Shown in pieces: positions 51,144 to 60,016 of a stretch of 64,000 nt of DNA. This DNA is from DATKZH01 sp964475955 (GTDB lineage Bacteria > Planctomycetota > Planctomycetia > Pirellulales > Thermoguttaceae). The notes beneath the pieces were generated by a model, which saw only the letters and a list, made by a program, of their open reading frames with translations, did no database searches and was not told the origin of the DNA. Where the stretch lies: positions 29,440-93,439 of the forward strand of contig CAYYZY010000003.1 in the NCBI GenBank assembly GCA_964475955.1, in the 5' to 3' direction. Numbering within the stretch: the first letter of the stretch is position 1; every line of letters starts with the position of its first letter. The position numbers and the translations under genes are program-made.

Positions 51144-52160
51144 ATGAGACTGACGCTGCACGTGTTTGAGCTGCCGCTGCGCCACGTCTTCACGATCGCG
51201 CGCGGCTCGAGCAGCGTGAGCCGGACGTTGATCGTGGAGCTGGAGCAGGACGGCGTTCGGGGCTACGGCGAGGCGGGCGAAAACGCGTACTACGGCTTCA
51301 CGATCGACAGCATGTCGGCGGCCCTGGAGGCCGTGCGCCTGCGGCTCGAAGCCTGCTCTCTCGACGATCCGGCCGATCTCTGGGAGCGGCTCGCCCCGCA
51401 GTTGACGCAGAACCGGTTCGCCCAGTGCGCGTTGGACCAGGCGGCGCACGACCTTTGGGGGAAGTTGCGGGGCGCGCCCGTCTGGAAACTCTGGGGGCTC
51501 ACGCTCGACCGGGTGCCGGCGACCGACTACACGATCGGGATCGACACGATCGAGGTGATGGTCGCCAAGATGCAAGAGTTCCCCGGGTGGCCGATCTACA
51601 AGATCAAGCTGGGCACGCCCAACGACCTGGAGATCGTGCGCGCGCTGCGCGAGCATACCGACGCCGTGTTCCGGGTCGACGCCAACTGCGGCTGGAGCGC
51701 CGACGAGGCGATCCGCAATTCGACGGCGCTGGAGGAGCTGGGCGTCGAGTTCATCGAGCAACCGCTGGTGCCCGACGACTGGGAGGGGATGAAACGGGTG
51801 TACGCCGAGTCGGCCCTGCCGATCGTGGCCGACGAGAGCTGCCAGCAGGAGCCCGACGTCGACCGCTGCCGCGGCTACTTCCACGGGGTGAACGTCAAGC
51901 TCGTCAAGTGCGGCGGGCTCACGCCGGCGCGGCGGATGATCGCCCGGGCGAAGGAGCTGGGGCTGAAGACGATGGTCGGCTGCATGACCGAGTCGAGCGT
52001 GGGCATCTCGGCGATCGCCCAGTTGCTGCCGCTGTTGGACTACGTCGACATGGACGGCGCGCTCTTGTTGGCCGAAGACGTGGCCCGCGGCGTGACCATC
52101 GAGCGCGGCCGCGTCCACTTCCCCCACGAAAACGGCTGCGGTGTGCGCCTGCTCCAATAG
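51144..52160 (+). CDS. Enolase-superfamily epimerase (dipeptide epimerase / MLE-like)
   Basis: The 338-aa enzyme has the MLE-subgroup catalytic set: K153-x-K155 (IYKIKLG), metal ligands D179, E205 and D230 (VADES), and K255 (VKLVKCGG). The N-terminal capping domain (ARGSSSVSRTLIVELEQDG ... GYGEAGENAYYG) is that of L-Ala-D/L-Glu-type dipeptide epimerases, the most likely activity, relevant to murein peptide recycling. Other MLE-subgroup functions (o-succinylbenzoate synthase, cycloisomerase) cannot be excluded. It lies 13 bases after the glycosyltransferase gene. Confidence 0.9.
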   Translation: MRLTLHVFELPLRHVFTIARGSSSVSRTLIVELEQDGVRGYGEAGENAYYGFTIDSMSAALEAVRLRLEACSLDDPADLWERLAPQLTQNRFAQCALDQAAHDLWGKLRGAPVWKLWGLTLDRVPATDYTIGIDTIEVMVAKMQEFPGWPIYKIKLGTPNDLEIVRALREHTDAVFRVDANCGWSADEAIRNSTALEELGVEFIEQPLVPDDWEGMKRVYAESALPIVADESCQQEPDVDRCRGYFHGVNVKLVKCGGLTPARRMIARAKELGLKTMVGCMTESSVGISAIAQLLPLLDYVDMDGALLLAEDVARGVTIERGRVHFPHENGCGVRLLQ

Positions 52161-52284
52161 AGCCCGTCTGCGGGTAGCGCGCGCCGAACGCCCACCCACT
52201 CGGCGCCGCTCCCTTCCGCTGACTCCGGTCGAACGGGTACACTCGAAAGATGTGCGCCCGCTCGACCGCCCGCCTGAGGTGACC

Positions 52285-54180
52285 ATGCCGCTTGTGACGC
52301 TGCGCGACGTCTCGATCCGGTTCCGCGGACCGTTGTTGCTCGACGGAGTCGATTTCCAGATCGACCCGGGCGAGCGGATCGCGCTTCTCGGGCGCAACGG
52401 CGAGGGCAAGTCGACGCTTCTGCGCCTGATCCACGGCGACCTCGAGCCCGACCGCGGCGAGATCGTCCGCCCCCAGGGCACCCGCACGGCCTTGCTCGCC
52501 CAACAGGTGCCCCACGGGCTTTCGGGAACGGTGTTCGACGTGTTGGCGGCCGGGCTCGGCGAGCGGGGCCGACTGCTCGCCGAGTTCCACGACGTGAGCC
52601 ACCGCTACGCCGCCGAAGAAACGCCCGCCCTCGAGCGCCGCATGGACGAGCTGCACCGGGCGCTGGACGCCGCCGGGGCCTGGCAAACCCACGTGGAGAT
52701 CGAGCAGGTCCTCTCCCGCGTGGGGCTCGACTCCACCGCCCGGGTTGGCCAGCTTTCCGCGGGGCTGAAGCGCCGGGTGCTGCTCGCCCGGGCGCTCGTC
52801 TCCCGGTCCGACGTGCTCCTGTTGGACGAGCCGACCAACCACCTCGACCTCGAGGGCATCCGCTGGCTGGAGGAGTTCCTGCTCCGCTCCGGCGGCACGC
52901 TGATGTTCGTCACCCACGACCGGGTCTTCCTCAAGCGGCTGGCCACGCGGATCGCCGAACTCGACCGCGGCCGGCTCGCCAGTTGGCCGTGCGGCTACGA
53001 GGAGTTCCTCAAGCGGCGCGCGGCGGAGCTCGACGCCGAGGCGCAGCAGCAGGCCCTGTTCGACAAGCGGCTCGCCCAGGAGGAGGCGTGGATTCGCGAG
53101 GGGATCAAGGCGCGGCGAACGCGGAACGAAGGCCGGGTGCGAGCCTTGAAGAGGATGCGCGACCAGCGGCGCGACCGCCGCGAGCGCTCCGAGACCGCCC
53201 GGCTCCAGCTCCAGGAGGCCGAACGCTCCGGACGCCTGGTGATCGAAGCGAAAGACGTGGCCGTAGCCTTCGGCGGCAAGCCGGTCATCCGCGTGTTCTC
53301 CACGCTCGTCATGCGGGGCGACCGCGTGGGGCTTATCGGCCCGAACGGCTGCGGCAAGACGACCCTGCTGCGCCTGCTGCTCGGCGAGCTACCGCCCGAC
53401 CGGGGGAAGGTCCGCCACGGCACGCGCCTCGAAGTCGCCTACTTCGACCAGCTTCACGCCCAGTTGGCTGAAGAGGAGTCGCTGGTCGAGAACGTGGGCC
53501 AGGGGAGCCAGTCGGTGGTCGTCAACGGCCGGAAACGGCACGTCCTGGGCTACCTCCAGGATTTCCTCTTCCCCCCGGAGCGGGCCCGGTCGCCCGTCAA
53601 ATTCCTCTCCGGCGGCGAGCGCAACCGCCTGCTTCTCGCCCGGCTGTTCGCCCAACCCTCGAACGTGCTGGTAATGGACGAGCCGACCAACGACCTCGAC
53701 CTCGAAACCCTGGAACTGCTCGAAGAGCGCCTGCTGGAGTATTCCGGCACGCTGCTGTTGGTCAGCCACGACCGCGAGTTCCTCAACAACGTGGTGACCA
53801 GCACCCTCGCCTTCGAGGGAGACGGGCGTTTCAAGGAGTATGCGGGCGGGTACGACGACTGGCTCCGCCAACGCGAGGACGTCCAGTCCGACCGGCCGGA
53901 GCCGAAGAAGGAGAGCCCGCCGCCGAATCCGACGGCCGCGCCGCCGCGTCGACCGGCCAAGCTCAAGTACGCCGAGCGGCGCGAGCTCGAGGAGCTTCCG
54001 GCGCGGATCGACGGGCTCGAATCGCAACTGGCGGCGCTGCACGAGGAGATGGCCGCCCCGGAGTTCTACCAACGGGACCGGTCGGCGATCGTCGACGCAA
54101 ACCGGCGCGCCGAATCGCTCGAGGCCGACCTGGCCGCGGCATACGCCCGTTGGGAAGATCTCGAAAGCCGGCAAGGGTGA
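52285..54180 (+). CDS. uup: ABC-F ATPase (Uup-like)
   Basis: The 631-aa soluble protein has two ABC modules: Walker A GRNGEGKST with signature LSAGLKRRVLLARAL, and Walker A GPNGCGKTT with signature LSGGERNRLLLARLF. A linker of charged helices joins them and a C-terminal coiled-coil (KLKYAERRELEELPARIDGLESQL) follows, typical of the Uup subgroup. ABC-F proteins act on the ribosome or, for Uup, are also linked to DNA branch stability. The ATG at 52285 with GAGGTG upstream gives the standard N-terminus; the frame is open further upstream. Confidence 0.95.
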   Translation: MPLVTLRDVSIRFRGPLLLDGVDFQIDPGERIALLGRNGEGKSTLLRLIHGDLEPDRGEIVRPQGTRTALLAQQVPHGLSGTVFDVLAAGLGERGRLLAEFHDVSHRYAAEETPALERRMDELHRALDAAGAWQTHVEIEQVLSRVGLDSTARVGQLSAGLKRRVLLARALVSRSDVLLLDEPTNHLDLEGIRWLEEFLLRSGGTLMFVTHDRVFLKRLATRIAELDRGRLASWPCGYEEFLKRRAAELDAEAQQQALFDKRLAQEEAWIREGIKARRTRNEGRVRALKRMRDQRRDRRERSETARLQLQEAERSGRLVIEAKDVAVAFGGKPVIRVFSTLVMRGDRVGLIGPNGCGKTTLLRLLLGELPPDRGKVRHGTRLEVAYFDQLHAQLAEEESLVENVGQGSQSVVVNGRKRHVLGYLQDFLFPPERARSPVKFLSGGERNRLLLARLFAQPSNVLVMDEPTNDLDLETLELLEERLLEYSGTLLLVSHDREFLNNVVTSTLAFEGDGRFKEYAGGYDDWLRQREDVQSDRPEPKKESPPPNPTAAPPRRPAKLKYAERRELEELPARIDGLESQLAALHEEMAAPEFYQRDRSAIVDANRRAESLEADLAAAYARWEDLESRQG

Positions 54181-54291
54181 ACCGCGTCGGTCTTCCCCGG
54201 CGCCTTGATTCGCGGGCGAGGGTGTGTAGAGTAGACGGGAGGGGAAACCTGTCACCGGGGCCCACGCCCGACAACTTGGGAGATGTGCGCA

Positions 54292-55740
54292 ATGGCTCGA
54301 TCGACTCGTCGTGAATTCCTTCGTCGTGGTCTCGCCGCGGGCGCGGCCGTGTCGCTGCCCGCCGGGCGGCTCCTGGCCGCGGAGCCGAACGAGGCGATCC
54401 GCCTGGGTTTCATCAGTTGCGGGGGCCGCGCCGGCGGGCTGATGGGCGCGTTCAACGACATTCCGGGCGTCAGCATCGTCGGCCTGTGCGATCCCGATTC
54501 CAAGCGCCTGGCCGACGCCAAGAAGAAGTTTCCCAAGGCGAAGGGCACCGGCGATCTGCGGCACCTGCTCGACGACGGCGACGTCGACGCGGTGGTCATC
54601 GCCACGTGCAACCACTGGCACTGCTTGGCCGCGATTTGGGCGATGGAGGCCGGCAAGGACGTCTACGTCGAAAAGCCCCTTTCGCACAGCCAGTGGGAAG
54701 GCCGCCAGACCGTGGCCGCCGCCCGAAAGCACAACAAAATCTGCCAGGTCGGCACCCAGCAGCGCTCCGACCCCATGCAGGCCGAGGTCAAGGAGTTCCT
54801 GCACGACGAGCAGGCGATCGGCAAGATCGTGGCCGCCCGGGTGAACCGGTACGGGGTGCGCAACCCAATCGGCAAGCGCTCTGCGCCGCTTCCCATCCCC
54901 GAGGGCGTCGACTACAACCTGTGGCTCGGCCCCGCCCAGGACGTGCCCATCTATCGCGACAAGCTCCAGTACGATTGGCATTGGGTCTGGAACACGGGCT
55001 CCGGCGAGATGGGCAATTGGGGCGTCCACGTGTTGGACGACCTGCGCAACAACGTGTTCCGCGACGAAGTCGCCCTACCCAAGCGGCTCCTGGGCGGCGG
55101 CGGGCGCGTGGTGTGGGACGACGCCGGCGAAACGCCCAACGTCCACTTCGCCTATTTCGACACCGGCAGCATCCCCGTGGTGATCGGACTGACGAACCTC
55201 ACCGCCGGCCCCGACTCCCGCAAGCCCGCCAAACACCCCGGCCCCGGGAGCGGCTACATCGCCTACTGCGAGGGCGGGAGGCTCGAAGGCCGGCGAGGCA
55301 AGGCCGCGGCCTTCGACAACGACGGCAAGCAGATCAAGGCCTTCAAGGGCGACTCGGGGCGCGGCCATCAGCGCAACTTCGTCGAGGCGCTCCGCCGGCG
55401 CGACCCCTCGATCCTCAATTCCGAAGTCGAGGTGGGCCACTACTCCACCGGCTGGTGCAACCTGGCCAACGTCGCCTTTCAGGCCGGCCGGGCCTACGCC
55501 CCCGACCAGGCCCGGCGGATCGGCGTGGACTTGGACCTGTGGGACGGCCTGCTCGACGACAGCGAGAGGCTGCTGGCCGCCCACGGCGTCGACCTGGAGA
55601 ACGCCTCGCTTCGGCTCAGCCCGATGCTCCAGTTCGACGTTGAGCGCGAGACGTTCGTCGGCGACCATGCCGACGCGGCTAACCGCTACCTCAATCGCGA
55701 ATACCGCGAGCCGTTCGTCGTGCGCGAGATCGTCGCCTGA
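54292..55740 (+). CDS. Tat-exported Gfo/Idh/MocA-family oxidoreductase
   Basis: The 482-aa periplasmic NAD(P)-dependent oxidoreductase has a Tat signal (STRREFLRRGLAAGAAVSLPAG). The Rossmann domain begins IRLGFISCGGRAGGLMGAF (G-x-x-x-x-G variant), with VVIATCNHWHC and the family motif EKPLSHSQWEG (EKP with the catalytic Lys). The C-terminal domain contains GEMGNWGVHVLDDLR. The planctomycete group of these proteins is exported and associated with sugar or glycan handling. GGGAG is positioned better for the ATG at 54292 than for the one at 54283. Confidence 0.92.
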   Translation: MARSTRREFLRRGLAAGAAVSLPAGRLLAAEPNEAIRLGFISCGGRAGGLMGAFNDIPGVSIVGLCDPDSKRLADAKKKFPKAKGTGDLRHLLDDGDVDAVVIATCNHWHCLAAIWAMEAGKDVYVEKPLSHSQWEGRQTVAAARKHNKICQVGTQQRSDPMQAEVKEFLHDEQAIGKIVAARVNRYGVRNPIGKRSAPLPIPEGVDYNLWLGPAQDVPIYRDKLQYDWHWVWNTGSGEMGNWGVHVLDDLRNNVFRDEVALPKRLLGGGGRVVWDDAGETPNVHFAYFDTGSIPVVIGLTNLTAGPDSRKPAKHPGPGSGYIAYCEGGRLEGRRGKAAAFDNDGKQIKAFKGDSGRGHQRNFVEALRRRDPSILNSEVEVGHYSTGWCNLANVAFQAGRAYAPDQARRIGVDLDLWDGLLDDSERLLAAHGVDLENASLRLSPMLQFDVERETFVGDHADAANRYLNREYREPFVVREIVA

Positions 55741-55857
55741 CGAGCGCCCACGCGTTCGCCCCGTCCTCGAAGCGCGAAGGACGCCCCTCACCGAGCCAAT
55801 CCATCCCCGGATGACTTGGGGGCAAGTCCGGTATGTCCGCAGCGGAAATGTGCGCGG

Positions 55858-55924
55858 TTTGGACAGGAGGGAACCGAGTGAACGGAGAGGATCTCTCTGT
55901 TTCCTCCGTTTCCTCCTGTCCAAA
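55858..55924. repeat. Dispersed palindrome, family B, 67 bp
   Basis: Perfect terminal arms, tttggacaggagg (55858-55870) and cctcctgtccaaa (55912-55924), enclose purine-rich then pyrimidine-rich sequence. It relates to the arms at 6494 and 6741, and lies immediately upstream of the heparinase remnant. Confidence 0.8.
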
Positions 55925-55949
55925 TCACACCACGGACCGACAACTCAGC

Positions 55950-56222
55950 CGACCGAGCCTTCGTCCGCAACTCCCTTCCGCCGATTTCACCGCCAAGCTG
56001 GAGCGCATGTTCGACTACTACGTGCGCATCGCCGACCCGGCGCGGCGCATGCCCCCGTTGAACGATTCCGGCGCGGGGAGCGTCGTCGGGTGGTTGGGGC
56101 GGGGACTGGCCCTCTTCCCCGATCGGGCCGACTTCCGCTACCTGATGACCGACGGCAAGGAGGGCGAACCGCCCTCCTACACCTCGGCCCGGCTCCCCTA
56201 CGCCGGCTGGCACGTGATGCGG
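55950..56222 (+). pseudogene. Heparinase II/III-like remnant (both ends missing)
   Basis: About 90 residues of one frame (ADFTAKLERMFDYYVRIADP, then RMPPLNDSGAGSV, then FPDRADFRYLMTDGKEG, then YAGWHVMR) match an internal segment of heparinase II/III-type polysaccharide lyases. There is no start codon or signal peptide, and the homology stops exactly where opposite-strand sequence of another gene begins (56222/56223). It is a decayed fragment. Confidence 0.8.
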
Positions 56223-57074
56223 TCCCTCCGGGTCGACGAGCCACCACCGCCGGCCGTCGTGGTGCGTGCGGAAGAACCCCTCGCCGGGGCCGATCCGCTT
56301 GGTCTTCCAGCCGCCCCAGGCCGAGAGGCCCTCGGGCAGGCGGTGGGCGTCCGCCCCGTCGCGCTGCCGGCGGAGCCGCGCGACGACCTCATCCTCGCTC
56401 TTGGTCTTGCCCGGCCAGTCGCGGATGCGGCTCTGGCCCAGCTCGTCCAACAGGGGGCCCTTGGGGAGCACCGGCCGGGTGAGCGGTTCCACTTGGCCGG
56501 GCGTGGCCGTCAGCGGCGTGAGGCACCACCGGGCCGTCCCGTCGCCCTTGCGGATGACCTTGAACCACACGCGGTCGACGCGATCCAGCCGGATGCGCTT
56601 CCCGTAGCACCGCGGCTTGAGGAAAGCGCCCTCGCGGTCGATTCCCCAGCGGTTCAGGTCGATCATGTCGAGCGGCAGGCGGATCCGTGCCGAGCACTGG
56701 TTCAATAGCGCGAACCGGAAGAAGAACTGGCCGCCCGAGCCCTGCTCGTGGAGCGTGATCGCGAAGACGACCGTTTCGGTGCCGTCCGACAGCACGTCGG
56801 CCGTGAGGTACCGGGCGTCGGCCAACGCGCCTGGGGCGAGGCGAAAGGCGAGGCCGGCGCCGGTCTCTTCGGCCATGTACCAGGTGGCGCCGTCGATCGG
56901 GGCGGGCTCGTCGCTCTGGGTGACCTTGACCAGCTTCTCGAGTTCGAGCGGCGTGCCGGCGTCGGCCGCCTGCGCCTGCGTGCAATAGGCCAGCGCCGAG
57001 ACGGAGGTCGCCCCGATCTTCAAAAACTCGCGACGATTGGTGCCCGAAGGCCGGGATCGACAAGCGTATGTCAT
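56223..57074 (-). pseudogene. Agarase-like glycoside hydrolase, 5' part only (3' deleted)
   Basis: The first ~284 residues are intact: a Tat-type signal (NRREFLKIGATSVSALAY), a beta-sandwich region and the domain entrance WGGWKTKRIGPGEGFFRTHH followed by RRWWLVDPEG. In planctomycete agarase-like proteins W-L-V-D-P-E-G continues into the catalytic barrel; here the frame passes straight into the antisense of the heparinase remnant. The catalytic barrel is absent, so no enzyme activity is expected. A secreted truncated protein could still be made, as the start (57074) is intact. Confidence 0.78.
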
Positions 57075-57256
57075 GATGGGTTCCTTGAGGTATCGCGCGG
57101 TCGCGGGAGTGGCCGACCGAGCTTGGTGTGCGAGACGCCATTCTTGCACACGCCCGCCTGCGCGGCAACTTGGGGCCGCGCGCGACCCCTCGGAAGCTGG
57201 ACGCGCTCTCGGGGACCCAGTACGATAACCGCACGGTGAGAATGCGCGCTCCCTGT

Positions 57257-57310
57257 GGGGCACGTTTCCAACGTGCCGTTGACCGTCCAGGCACGTTGGA
57301 AACGTGCCCC
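57257..57310. repeat. Dispersed palindrome, family C (complete inverted pair)
   Basis: Arm ggggcacgtttccaacgtgc is followed after 11 bases by its exact inverse, gcacgttggaaacgtgcccc. This is the best-preserved copy of the family. It lies 60 bases before the UroD-like gene, where it could affect its leader transcript. Confidence 0.85.
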
Positions 57311-57371
57311 ACCTGCGGCGCGATGCGCCCGACGATACGTCCAACCCCTCCACCTCTCGGGGAGACCGAAC

Positions 57372-58577
57372 ATGACCGGCCGGCAGCGCGTTTTGGCCGC
57401 GCTCAATCGCGAGAAGCCCGACTGCATCCCGTTCGAGATCGGCGGCACCGACTGCTCCAGCGTCCACGCCATTGCGTACAAGAAGCTTCGCCGGGAGATG
57501 GGGCTGGCCGACGGGCCGATCCGCTGCGGCTGCCTTTCGCAGTTGGTCGCCCAGAACGACGCCGACGTGATGGACGCCCTCGACGTCGACGTCGAGGTGC
57601 TCTGGTTCGGCTCCCGGGAGACCAAGGTCTGGCACACGCCCTTCGGCGTCGACCTGATCGTGCCCGCGAAGTTCGACGTCGAGGACCTCCCGGACGGCTC
57701 CTCCGTCGTGCGCAGCCCGCAAGGAACGGTCTACGCGCGAAGGGCGGCCGGCGCGTACTACCACGACCCGGCCGACCCGCCGCTGGCCGACGTCGCCTCG
57801 CCCGCCGAACTGGACCGGTTCGACGCCCTCTTCGAGCGCTGGGACTACTCCTACACCTACGACGAGCCGCTCGACGCGCTCGGCCGTCGGGCGAAGGCGC
57901 AGTACGAGTCGACCGAGCGGGCGGTGGTCAGCCTGTGGCGGATGCACTACCTCCAGACCGGCATGTTGATGCGGGGATTCGAGCAGTTCTTCGTCGACCT
58001 GGTGGCCGACAAGGACCTGACCTACGCCCTCTTCGGCAAACTGCACCAGGTCTACCTCGACCGGGTCGACGCGTTCCTGGCCGCCTTCGGCCCGTGGTTC
58101 GATATCGTCTTCCTCACCGACGACCTGGGCACGCAGAAGGGCGGCATGATCTCCACGCCGCTCTACGAGGAGATGGTCTACCCCTACGTCTCCGAGCTGG
58201 TCGGCCGGATCAAGTCGGCCGGCAAGAAGGTGGTGATGCACTGCTGCGGGGCCGTCTCGGACTACGTGCCCTACCTGATCGAGATGGGGGTCGACGCCCT
58301 GAACCCGGTCCAGGTGAGCGCCCAGGGGATGAACCCCGCCGAGCTGGTCCGCCGGTACGGCAAGGACATCGCCTTCTGGGGCGGCGGCTGCGACACCCAG
58401 CACGCCCTCAACGCCCCCGACCCCGAAGTGGTCCGCGCCGACGTGCGCCGGCGCCTCGAGGAGTACGGGCCCGACGCCTCGCTGGTCTTCACCCAGGTGC
58501 ACAACATTCAGTACGACGTCCCGCCGCGGAACATCCTCGCCCTGCGCGACGAGTTCTTCCGGCAGGCGCGGGCGTAG
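57372..58577 (+). CDS. Uroporphyrinogen-decarboxylase-like (MtaA/CmuA-type) protein
   Basis: The 401-aa protein is of the UroD superfamily: MTGRQRVLAALNREKPDCIPFEIGG at the N-terminus, LTDDLGTQKGGMISTPLYEE in the barrel, then VVMHCCGAVSDYVPYLIEMG with the Cys/His pair that binds Zn in methyltransferase members, and ALNPVQVSAQGM. The haem-pathway enzyme is shorter and has different substrate-binding Arg/Asp residues, so this is more likely a cobalamin- or methyl-transfer relative or a planctomycete family of unknown substrate. GGGAG precedes the ATG at 57372. Confidence 0.85.
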   Translation: MTGRQRVLAALNREKPDCIPFEIGGTDCSSVHAIAYKKLRREMGLADGPIRCGCLSQLVAQNDADVMDALDVDVEVLWFGSRETKVWHTPFGVDLIVPAKFDVEDLPDGSSVVRSPQGTVYARRAAGAYYHDPADPPLADVASPAELDRFDALFERWDYSYTYDEPLDALGRRAKAQYESTERAVVSLWRMHYLQTGMLMRGFEQFFVDLVADKDLTYALFGKLHQVYLDRVDAFLAAFGPWFDIVFLTDDLGTQKGGMISTPLYEEMVYPYVSELVGRIKSAGKKVVMHCCGAVSDYVPYLIEMGVDALNPVQVSAQGMNPAELVRRYGKDIAFWGGGCDTQHALNAPDPEVVRADVRRRLEEYGPDASLVFTQVHNIQYDVPPRNILALRDEFFRQARA

Positions 58578-58711
58578 TGCTTCGTCAAACGGGGGGATCG
58601 CGATTGCTCGGCCCGATGGTCGTGGTTCGCTCCGCGAACCGAACGCCATGATCGCGGAGCGATCAGCGACCATCCTCCCCTGCTGATCGTCCTATCGAGC
58701 GTGGCCGGATC

Positions 58712-59395
58712 CTACGACATCGTCTCGATCAGCCTCACGAAGGGACAGAGCGTACCCCAAACGAGAAAGACCACCCAGGCGCCGCCGAGGCCGACCGTGA
58801 TGATCGCGTAGCCTTTGCGCAGGGTCGGCCGGCAGAGACTGGAATAGACAACGCCCAGAACGAGCGTGAACAAGGCGGCCGCTCCCGCCGCGAAAAAGAC
58901 GGCCCCGTCGTTGAGCTGGGACCAACTGCGATAGGCCGACGCGCCGTCCACGGCCCTGCCCGGCAGCGTCTGCTGGAATTCGCGGGACCAGACCTCGATC
59001 CCCATGTCGGCGTAGATCGACTCGAGTCGAGGCAGCATCAAATAGGAATAGAGCGCCGGAAGCACCACGAACAGCGCGGCCACGGCGACGACGAACAGCC
59101 GCGGATGTCCGCTTCGGAGGAAAGTATTCGCCTTTTCGTGGTCATCCCACGGGACGAACGCACAGAGGGCGAAATAGAGGAGAGGGACGAGCACGAGCCC
59201 CACCCCGGTCAGTGCGCCCAGCACGATCCAAGCGGCCACCAGCACGATGCGAACGGCCAGCGGATCGAGGTCGAAGTACCCAGCGCAACCGGCGCAGAGG
59301 CCGCCGATCACGCCGTGTTGCCAACTCTTGCGGAGTCGGCGGGGCTGGGTGGCTGCGTCGCCGTCGGCGGCGACGCGTTCCGAGGGGCGCTCCAT
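58712..59395 (-). CDS. PspC-domain membrane protein
   Basis: The 227-aa protein starts with a ~60-residue PspC-type segment (WQHGVIGGLCAGCAGYFDLD, PLAVRIVLVAAWI, then LVPLLYFALCAFVPWDD). Two or three further TM helices follow (LFVVAVAALFVVLPALYSY; GAVFFAAGAAALFTLVLGVVY; AIITVGLGGAWVVFLVW). PspC domains occur in envelope-stress sensing. It follows the small gene and DUF2089 regulator on the same strand, suggesting that the operon regulates a membrane-stress response. Confidence 0.88.
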   Translation of the reverse strand: MERPSERVAADGDAATQPRRLRKSWQHGVIGGLCAGCAGYFDLDPLAVRIVLVAAWIVLGALTGVGLVLVPLLYFALCAFVPWDDHEKANTFLRSGHPRLFVVAVAALFVVLPALYSYLMLPRLESIYADMGIEVWSREFQQTLPGRAVDGASAYRSWSQLNDGAVFFAAGAAALFTLVLGVVYSSLCRPTLRKGYAIITVGLGGAWVVFLVWGTLCPFVRLIETMS

Positions 59396-59456
59396 CGCTT
59401 GCGAGAGCCGCCGGTAGTCCTCCTCCGATAGTATCCGTCCATTTTGACCCGGAATC

Positions 59457-59657
59457 TTACCTAGGTTGACGAGTCAAGAGCAGTTTTCGCGTGACCTTGC
59501 GTTTGCTGCGCAAGTGAGGCAAGAAGAAACTGGGGTTGACTCGACGGTTTTGGCCCGTTTTCTCAGCAAAATGGACAGATACCTCCGATAGGCTCCCATC
59601 GTGGAGCATTTGGTCGAGCTTTTCCTGCGATGAGACGTCGGCTGATTCCATGGTCAC
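59457..59657 (-). CDS. Small protein coupled to the DUF2089 regulator
   Basis: The 66-aa product begins MTMESADVSSQEKLDQMLHD, whose first half looks like a short SHOCT-like or regulator-binding helix, and ends in a basic tail (RSKRKVTRKLLLTRQPR). It starts in an ATGA overlap with the DUF2089 stop, which supports translation. Homologues of the middle gene in such operons may be longer, so this could be a shortened member; I cannot prove that. Confidence 0.55.
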   Translation of the reverse strand: MTMESADVSSQEKLDQMLHDGSLSEVSVHFAEKTGQNRRVNPSFFLPHLRSKRKVTRKLLLTRQPR

Positions 59658-60016
59658 AACCTTTCGATGGCCTCGGCGGCCGCCTCGGCCGAGATTTCAC
59701 CCCGTTCGAGCCGTTCGAGAATCGCGCGCTTGGCCTCCTCGCCCTCGTGGAGCCGGCGGTACGACGCGATGATCCGGTCGAGCCGATTGCGAATCGCGAC
59801 GTATCCCAGCCCGGACGCCTCGGCCAGGGCCTTGATGCTGAATCCGGCGAGGAGGTAGCGCTGGAGGAACTCCAGGTCGTCGCTGGCCAGGCGGGAGAAC
59901 TGCGTCACGCGGAACCGGCCGCGAATCTCCACCTGGCATCGGTCGCAGGCCATCGCCACCGGGCGCATCGCGGCACCACAGTAGGGGCACTCGCGGTTCT
60001 TCCTCGTCGTCTCCAT
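59654..60016 (-). CDS. DUF2089-type zinc-ribbon/HTH regulator
   Basis: The 120-aa protein has a zinc ribbon (CPYCGAAM ... CDRCQV), a helix-turn-helix (FLQRYLLAGFSIKALAEASG, then GYVAIRNRLDRII, as in sigma-70 region 4 or DUF2089 proteins) and a C-terminal SHOCT-like helix (ILERLERGEISAEAAAEAIE). It is the first gene of an operon with the 66-aa protein and, downstream, the PspC protein. The promoter at 60023-60051 places the transcription start on or next to the ATG, so the mRNA appears leaderless. Confidence 0.9.
   Translation of the reverse strand: METTRKNRECPYCGAAMRPVAMACDRCQVEIRGRFRVTQFSRLASDDLEFLQRYLLAGFSIKALAEASGLGYVAIRNRLDRIIASYRRLHEGEEAKRAILERLERGEISAEAAAEAIERL

Noticed and set aside
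57087..58673. Minus-strand frame extending the agarase-like remnant far upstream
   Set aside because: Beyond the ATG at 57074 it is antisense to the UroD-like gene and crosses a repeat.
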